This document shows positions 15,849 through 19,568 of a stretch of 19,568 nucleotides of DNA, in pieces. The position numbers and the translations under genes were made by a program. The notes under the pieces were generated by a model, which was not told the origin of the DNA, did no database searches, and saw only the letters and a program-made list of their open reading frames with translations. The DNA comes from CAZQYC01 sp043746555 (GTDB taxonomy: Bacteria; Pseudomonadota; Gammaproteobacteria; Steroidobacterales; Steroidobacteraceae). The stretch lies in contig JAYTQU010000165.1 in the NCBI GenBank assembly GCA_043746555.1, positions 1 through 19,568 of the forward strand. Reading direction: 5' to 3'. Each line of letters opens with the position of its first letter. The stretch's first letter is position 1.

Positions 15849-16325
15849 ATGAAAGAAAGCGTGCTCGATGTACTGAAATTTTTGTTCGAGACTAGCTTCG
15901 ATCCCGATTGCCATCTGCCGATTTCCGACCGCGATACGTTAAAGGCCGAACTCGAAACCGCCGGGTTTGGTTCCGCTCAAGTGGACGATGCGCTTAGTTG
16001 GCTGGACGATCTCGCCGCAGACACGGAGCGTCCGATCGCTGCGCCCGCACCACGAGCAATGCGAGTATTCGATTCCCGCGAATGCGCGCGCCTCGACACC
16101 GAATGCCGCGGCTACATCTTATATTTGGAGAACACCGGCATCCTCGATGCTACGCGCCGCGAGTTGGTGCTCGATCAGTTGTTGGCGCTGGAGGGCGACA
16201 CTATCGAACTGGAACAAGTGAAGTGGGTCGTGCTATTGGTGCTGTTTAGCCAACCCGAACAAGAACTATCGTTATTGCGCATGGAAGGCTTGGTATTCGA
16301 GCAACCAGTGCACGATGTCCACTAG
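15849..16325 (+). CDS. smg: Smg family protein (DUF494)
   Basis: This 158-residue, acidic, helical protein matches the Smg/DUF494 family: the start MKESVLDVLKFLFETSFD, the middle LETAGFGSAQVDDALSWLDDLA and the end LDQLLALEGDTIELEQVKWVVLLVLFSQPEQE are typical. No signal peptide or membrane segment is visible, so it should be cytoplasmic. GGAG lies just before the ATG. It sits between dprA and topA, the usual place in gammaproteobacteria. Its molecular role is not established; the steady linkage to dprA and topA hints at DNA or nucleoid work, which is inference. Confidence 0.95.
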   Translation: MKESVLDVLKFLFETSFDPDCHLPISDRDTLKAELETAGFGSAQVDDALSWLDDLAADTERPIAAPAPRAMRVFDSRECARLDTECRGYILYLENTGILDATRRELVLDQLLALEGDTIELEQVKWVVLLVLFSQPEQELSLLRMEGLVFEQPVHDVH

Positions 16326-16336
16326 CAAAATCGTCA

Positions 16337-18835
16337 ATGAGTAAGAATCTCGTCATCGTCGAATCGCCTGGCAAGATCAAGTCGATCAAGAAATATCTCG
16401 GTAAGGATTTCGAGGTGCTTGCGTCGTACGGCCACGTGCGCGATTTGGTGCCTAAAGAAGGTGCTGTCGATCCGGCGCATCACTTTGCGATGCGTTATCA
16501 GATTTTGGAAAAAAATGAAAAGCACGTGCAAGCCATCGCGCGTGCTTTAAAGAAGGCTACGGCGCTGTATCTCGCAACCGATCCGGATCGCGAGGGCGAA
16601 GCCATTTCGTGGCATTTACTCGAATTACTCAAAGAGCAAAACGCGATTGGCGATAGAGATGTGCATCGCGTCGTATTCTATGAAATTACGCGCAACGCGA
16701 TTCAAGAGGCGATCACACGACCGCGCGCCGTGTCGCAAGATTTGGTGAACGCACAACAGGCGCGTCGCGCGCTCGACTACTTGGTCGGATTTAATCTCTC
16801 GCCCTTGCTCTGGAAAAAAGCAGGACTACCCGGCGCTTCGGCGGGTCGCGTGCAAAGTCCGGCGTTGCGCATGATCTGCGAGCGCGAAGAAGAAATCGGC
16901 AAGTTCATCCCACGCGAGTATTGGACCGTCGATGCCGATGCGGAAAAATCCAAGCAAACATTTCCGGCGCGCTTGCTGGAATTACAAGGCACAAAAGTTG
17001 AACAATTTACCGTCGTTACCGAAGCGCAAGCGACCAGCGCGCGACAAACCATCGAGCAGGCGGCAAACGGCGTGCTTACGGTTGCGAATGTCGATCGCAA
17101 GCAACGCAAGCGTAATCCTTCGCCGCCCTTTACCACGTCAACGCTGCAACAAGAAGCCGCTCGCAAACTCGGATTCGGCGCACAACGCACGATGCGTTTG
17201 GCACAGCAGTTATACGAAGGTGTGGATTTCGGCGACGGTGCAGTTGGCCTCATTACTTATATGCGTACCGATTCGGTAAATCTCGCGGCCGATGCAATCA
17301 CCGAAATGCGTCAAGTGATCGCCAAGCTGTACGGCGAAGAAGGACTGGCCGACGGTCCGCGCCTCTACAAGACCAAGTCGAAGAACGCACAAGAAGCGCA
17401 CGAAGCGATACGACCGACATCGGCCGCTGTCACGCCCGAAAGTTTGGATGGCAAGATCGACCCCGACCAATACAAACTCTATGCGCTCATTTGGAAACGA
17501 GCGGTAGCTAGTCAAATGGCGCCCGCAGTGTTCGACACAGTGGCTGTCGACCTCGTCACGGGTACGGACGTCGCTATGCGCACGGCCGCGTTTCGTGCGA
17601 CCGGTTCGACGATGGTCAAGCCCGGCTACATTGCGGTGTACATTGAAGGTCAAGACGATTCCATCGACGAAGATGGCGATCGCATCTTGCCCGCAATGGA
17701 AGTCGGCGATCGCGTGAATCTTGCGGGCATTCGCACCGCGCAACACTTCACCGAACCGCCACCGCGATATTCGGAAGCGAGCTTGGTTAAGGCGCTGGAA
17801 GAATTCGGCATCGGACGTCCGTCCACTTATGCGAGCATCATTCAAACCTTGCTCGGCAAGAAATACGCGGAGCTGATCAATAAACGCTTTATTCCGACCG
17901 ATCTCGGCAAGATCATCAATAAGTTTTTGACTCGCAATTTCGAGCGTTATGTCGATTACGGTTTCACGGCGAAGATGGAAGACGATCTCGACGAAATTGC
18001 CGACGGCAAGGAAAAATGGATTCCGGTGCTCGAACGCTTTTGGAAGGACTTCAAGAAACAAGTTACGTTTGTCGATGAATCGGTGACACGCCAAGATGTC
18101 GCCGAGGCGCGCGAAGTGGGTAAAGATCCGGTCACCGGTAAGCCGATTAGCGTGCGTTACGGTAAGTACGGTCCGTTCGTGCAGATGGGCACGAAGGACG
18201 ACGAAGACAAACCGAAATTTGCAAGCTTACGTCCAACGCAAAAGATGGACCAAATCACGCTGGCCGATGCGCTCGAGCTTTTCAAACTCCCGCGCAGCAT
18301 CGGCACGTACACCGATGGTAATGATGTGCGAGTGGCGATCGGCCGCTTCGGTCCGTACGTGCAATACGGCGCGAAGAAATATGTGTCCATCAAAACCGAC
18401 GACCCGTATACAGTGGACCTACCGCGCGCGATGGAGTTGATTCGCGAGCGCGAGGAGTTTGAAGCCAATCGCACCATTCTCGATTTTCCCGAAGCGGGCA
18501 TTCAGGTGTTGAATGGCCGCTATGGTCCGTACATCACCGATAAAGTAAAGAACGCCAAGATTCCAAAAGATCGCGATCCGAAAACATTGACGCTGGAAGA
18601 ATGTCGCGAGTTGATCGCTGCGGCGCCGGTACGAGGCAAGCGTTGGGGTGCCAAGAAGACAGCGCCGGCGAAAAACGAGAGCGCAAAAAAGATCGAGGTG
18701 GCGAAAGCCGAACCGGCTCCCGCAAAGTCCACGGCCAAATCGAAAGCGCCGGCGAAGAAGCCGGCAGCGAAGAAAGACTCTGTCAAGAAAGAGCCGGTGA
18801 AAAAAGAGATCGCTAAGAAAGCCACTAAGAAATAG
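16337..18835 (+). CDS. topA: DNA topoisomerase I, form without zinc ribbons
   Basis: This type IA topoisomerase of 832 residues relaxes negative supercoils. The TOPRIM domain opens with NLVIVESPGKIKSIKKYLG (Glu9) and contains the acidic triad region TDPDREGEAISWHL. The catalytic tyrosine is Tyr308 in GLITYMRTDS. The C-terminal part has three beta modules of the topoisomerase C-terminal repeat type, recognised by GKYGPFVQ, GRFGPYVQYG and GRYGPYITD (about 608, 667 and 726). The whole protein has only two cysteines, so the three tetracysteine zinc ribbons of E. coli TopA are absent. Residues about 771-832 form a Lys/Ala-rich tail with 21 lysines in 62 positions, resembling histone H1-like tails and likely binding DNA. 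No good Shine-Dalgarno precedes the ATG, 11 bases after smg. Confidence 0.97.
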   Translation: MSKNLVIVESPGKIKSIKKYLGKDFEVLASYGHVRDLVPKEGAVDPAHHFAMRYQILEKNEKHVQAIARALKKATALYLATDPDREGEAISWHLLELLKEQNAIGDRDVHRVVFYEITRNAIQEAITRPRAVSQDLVNAQQARRALDYLVGFNLSPLLWKKAGLPGASAGRVQSPALRMICEREEEIGKFIPREYWTVDADAEKSKQTFPARLLELQGTKVEQFTVVTEAQATSARQTIEQAANGVLTVANVDRKQRKRNPSPPFTTSTLQQEAARKLGFGAQRTMRLAQQLYEGVDFGDGAVGLITYMRTDSVNLAADAITEMRQVIAKLYGEEGLADGPRLYKTKSKNAQEAHEAIRPTSAAVTPESLDGKIDPDQYKLYALIWKRAVASQMAPAVFDTVAVDLVTGTDVAMRTAAFRATGSTMVKPGYIAVYIEGQDDSIDEDGDRILPAMEVGDRVNLAGIRTAQHFTEPPPRYSEASLVKALEEFGIGRPSTYASIIQTLLGKKYAELINKRFIPTDLGKIINKFLTRNFERYVDYGFTAKMEDDLDEIADGKEKWIPVLERFWKDFKKQVTFVDESVTRQDVAEAREVGKDPVTGKPISVRYGKYGPFVQMGTKDDEDKPKFASLRPTQKMDQITLADALELFKLPRSIGTYTDGNDVRVAIGRFGPYVQYGAKKYVSIKTDDPYTVDLPRAMELIREREEFEANRTILDFPEAGIQVLNGRYGPYITDKVKNAKIPKDRDPKTLTLEECRELIAAAPVRGKRWGAKKTAPAKNESAKKIEVAKAEPAPAKSTAKSKAPAKKPAAKKDSVKKEPVKKEIAKKATKK

Positions 18836-18850
18836 TGCATTGCTGTCTGC

Positions 18851-19568
18851 ATGAGCGCACAACCGTCATCCGCTCCCGTCATCGCTTACCTTCGCGATCT
18901 GCACAATCGTGTTAGCGATGCGATTGAAGCCGCCGATGGCGGGGCGAAGTTTCAACGCGACGCATGGACAAGACCGGGTGGCGGAGGTGGTGAGAGTCGC
19001 GTCCTGAAAGAGGGTGCGATCTTCGAACAGGCGGGGATTGGCTTCTCGCATGTGATGGGCGATCGATTGCCGCCGTCGGCGACAGCGCAACGACCGGAGA
19101 TGGAGGGCGCGAGTTGGGAGGCTGCCGGAATTTCGTTGGTTTTTCATCCGCGCAATCCCTACATTCCAACAACGCACGCAAACGTGCGCGTCTTCATTGC
19201 AAACAAACCAGGTGCGGCGAGCGCGTGGTGGTTCGGCGGAGGTTTCGATCTCACGCCGTTTTATCCGTTCGATGAAGATGTGTTGCACTGGCATCGCGTC
19301 GCGCGCGCTGCATGCACGCCATTCGGCGACGACGTGTATCCGCGTTATAAGAAATGGTGCGACGAGTATTTTTATCTCAAACATCGCAATGAAACGCGCG
19401 GCATCGGCGGACTATTTTTCGACGACTTGCACGACTGGGGCTTCGATAAATGCTTCGCGTTTCAACGCAGCGTCGGCGACAAATTTCTCGATGCGTATCT
19501 ACCCATTGTTGCGCGGCGCAAAGCCATGCGGTTCGGCGAGCGTGAACGGCAATTTCAACTCTATCGGC
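18851..19568 (+). CDS. hemF: Oxygen-dependent coproporphyrinogen III oxidase, 5' part (cut by window end)
   Basis: The first 239 codons are in the window; E. coli HemF has about 299 residues, so some 60 are missing at the right edge. The enzyme converts coproporphyrinogen III to protoporphyrinogen IX with molecular oxygen in the cytoplasm. Visible family blocks are RPGGGGGESRVL (41-52), NPYIPTTHANVRVF with His109, WWFGGGFDLTPFYPF (126-140), LHWHR with His147/His149, and EYFYLKHRNETRGIGGLFFDD with His178. The ATG at 18851 lies 15 bases after topA and gives the normal family N terminus. The tsaC/yrdC gene often found nearby in other gammaproteobacteria is absent between topA and hemF. It implies aerobic haem synthesis. 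Confidence 0.96.
   Translation, partial: MSAQPSSAPVIAYLRDLHNRVSDAIEAADGGAKFQRDAWTRPGGGGGESRVLKEGAIFEQAGIGFSHVMGDRLPPSATAQRPEMEGASWEAAGISLVFHPRNPYIPTTHANVRVFIANKPGAASAWWFGGGFDLTPFYPFDEDVLHWHRVARAACTPFGDDVYPRYKKWCDEYFYLKHRNETRGIGGLFFDDLHDWGFDKCFAFQRSVGDKFLDAYLPIVARRKAMRFGERERQFQLYR

Noticed and set aside
17210..18094. 294-codon open frame on the minus strand inside topA
   Set aside because: It is fully antisense to the conserved TopA coding region, has no recognisable domain and no ribosome binding site; long shadow frames are common opposite genes with this codon bias.
18640..18835. Repeated GCGAAGAA/AAGAAA-type units at the end of topA
   Set aside because: These are codons of the Lys/Ala-rich tail; repeat spacing is irregular.

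Overview
This window is conserved chromosomal core of a gammaproteobacterium. The gene order hemF-topA-smg-dprA-lysM diverging from def-fmt-rsmB-DUF4390-ntrY-ntrX, followed by an M13 peptidase and a lemA/TPM group, resembles the neighbourhood in Xanthomonadales/Nevskiales-type lineages; the exact order cannot be fixed from sequence alone. Codon use looks even throughout. I see no mobile element, tRNA, rRNA or CRISPR.

Layout. A divergent intergenic region (13095-13440) splits the window. Leftward (minus strand) runs def (peptide deformylase), fmt (Met-tRNA formyltransferase), rsmB (16S rRNA m5C methyltransferase), a secreted DUF4390 protein, ntrY (membrane histidine kinase) and ntrX (response regulator), with ATGA stop/start overlaps at DUF4390/ntrY and ntrY/ntrX. 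Next come an M13 metallopeptidase lipoprotein, and, behind a 127-base gap with a plausible promoter, lemA, a glycine-rich TPM (YgcG-like) membrane protein and a second TPM-domain protein, tightly packed. The group ends with an L,D-transpeptidase lipoprotein preceded by a strong hairpin. Rightward (plus strand) runs a LysM protein, dprA, smg (DUF494), topA and the first 239 codons of hemF, cut by the window edge.

How they fit. def and fmt handle N-formylation and deformylation of nascent proteins, rsmB modifies 16S rRNA, dprA loads RecA on incoming DNA, topA relaxes negative supercoils and hemF makes protoporphyrinogen IX. The left third is an envelope set: two-component sensing, lipoproteins and a peptidoglycan cross-linking enzyme.

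Most notable points: the NtrX AAA+ domain lacks the GAFTGA loop and has His at the usual arginine-finger position, so sigma-54 activation is doubtful; a 14-bp inverted repeat abuts the start of the L,D-transpeptidase; TopA has only two cysteines, hence no zinc ribbons, and ends in a Lys/Ala-rich tail; DUF4390 is translationally joined to the NtrY sensor. I did not find a wholly new system; these are the best leads.
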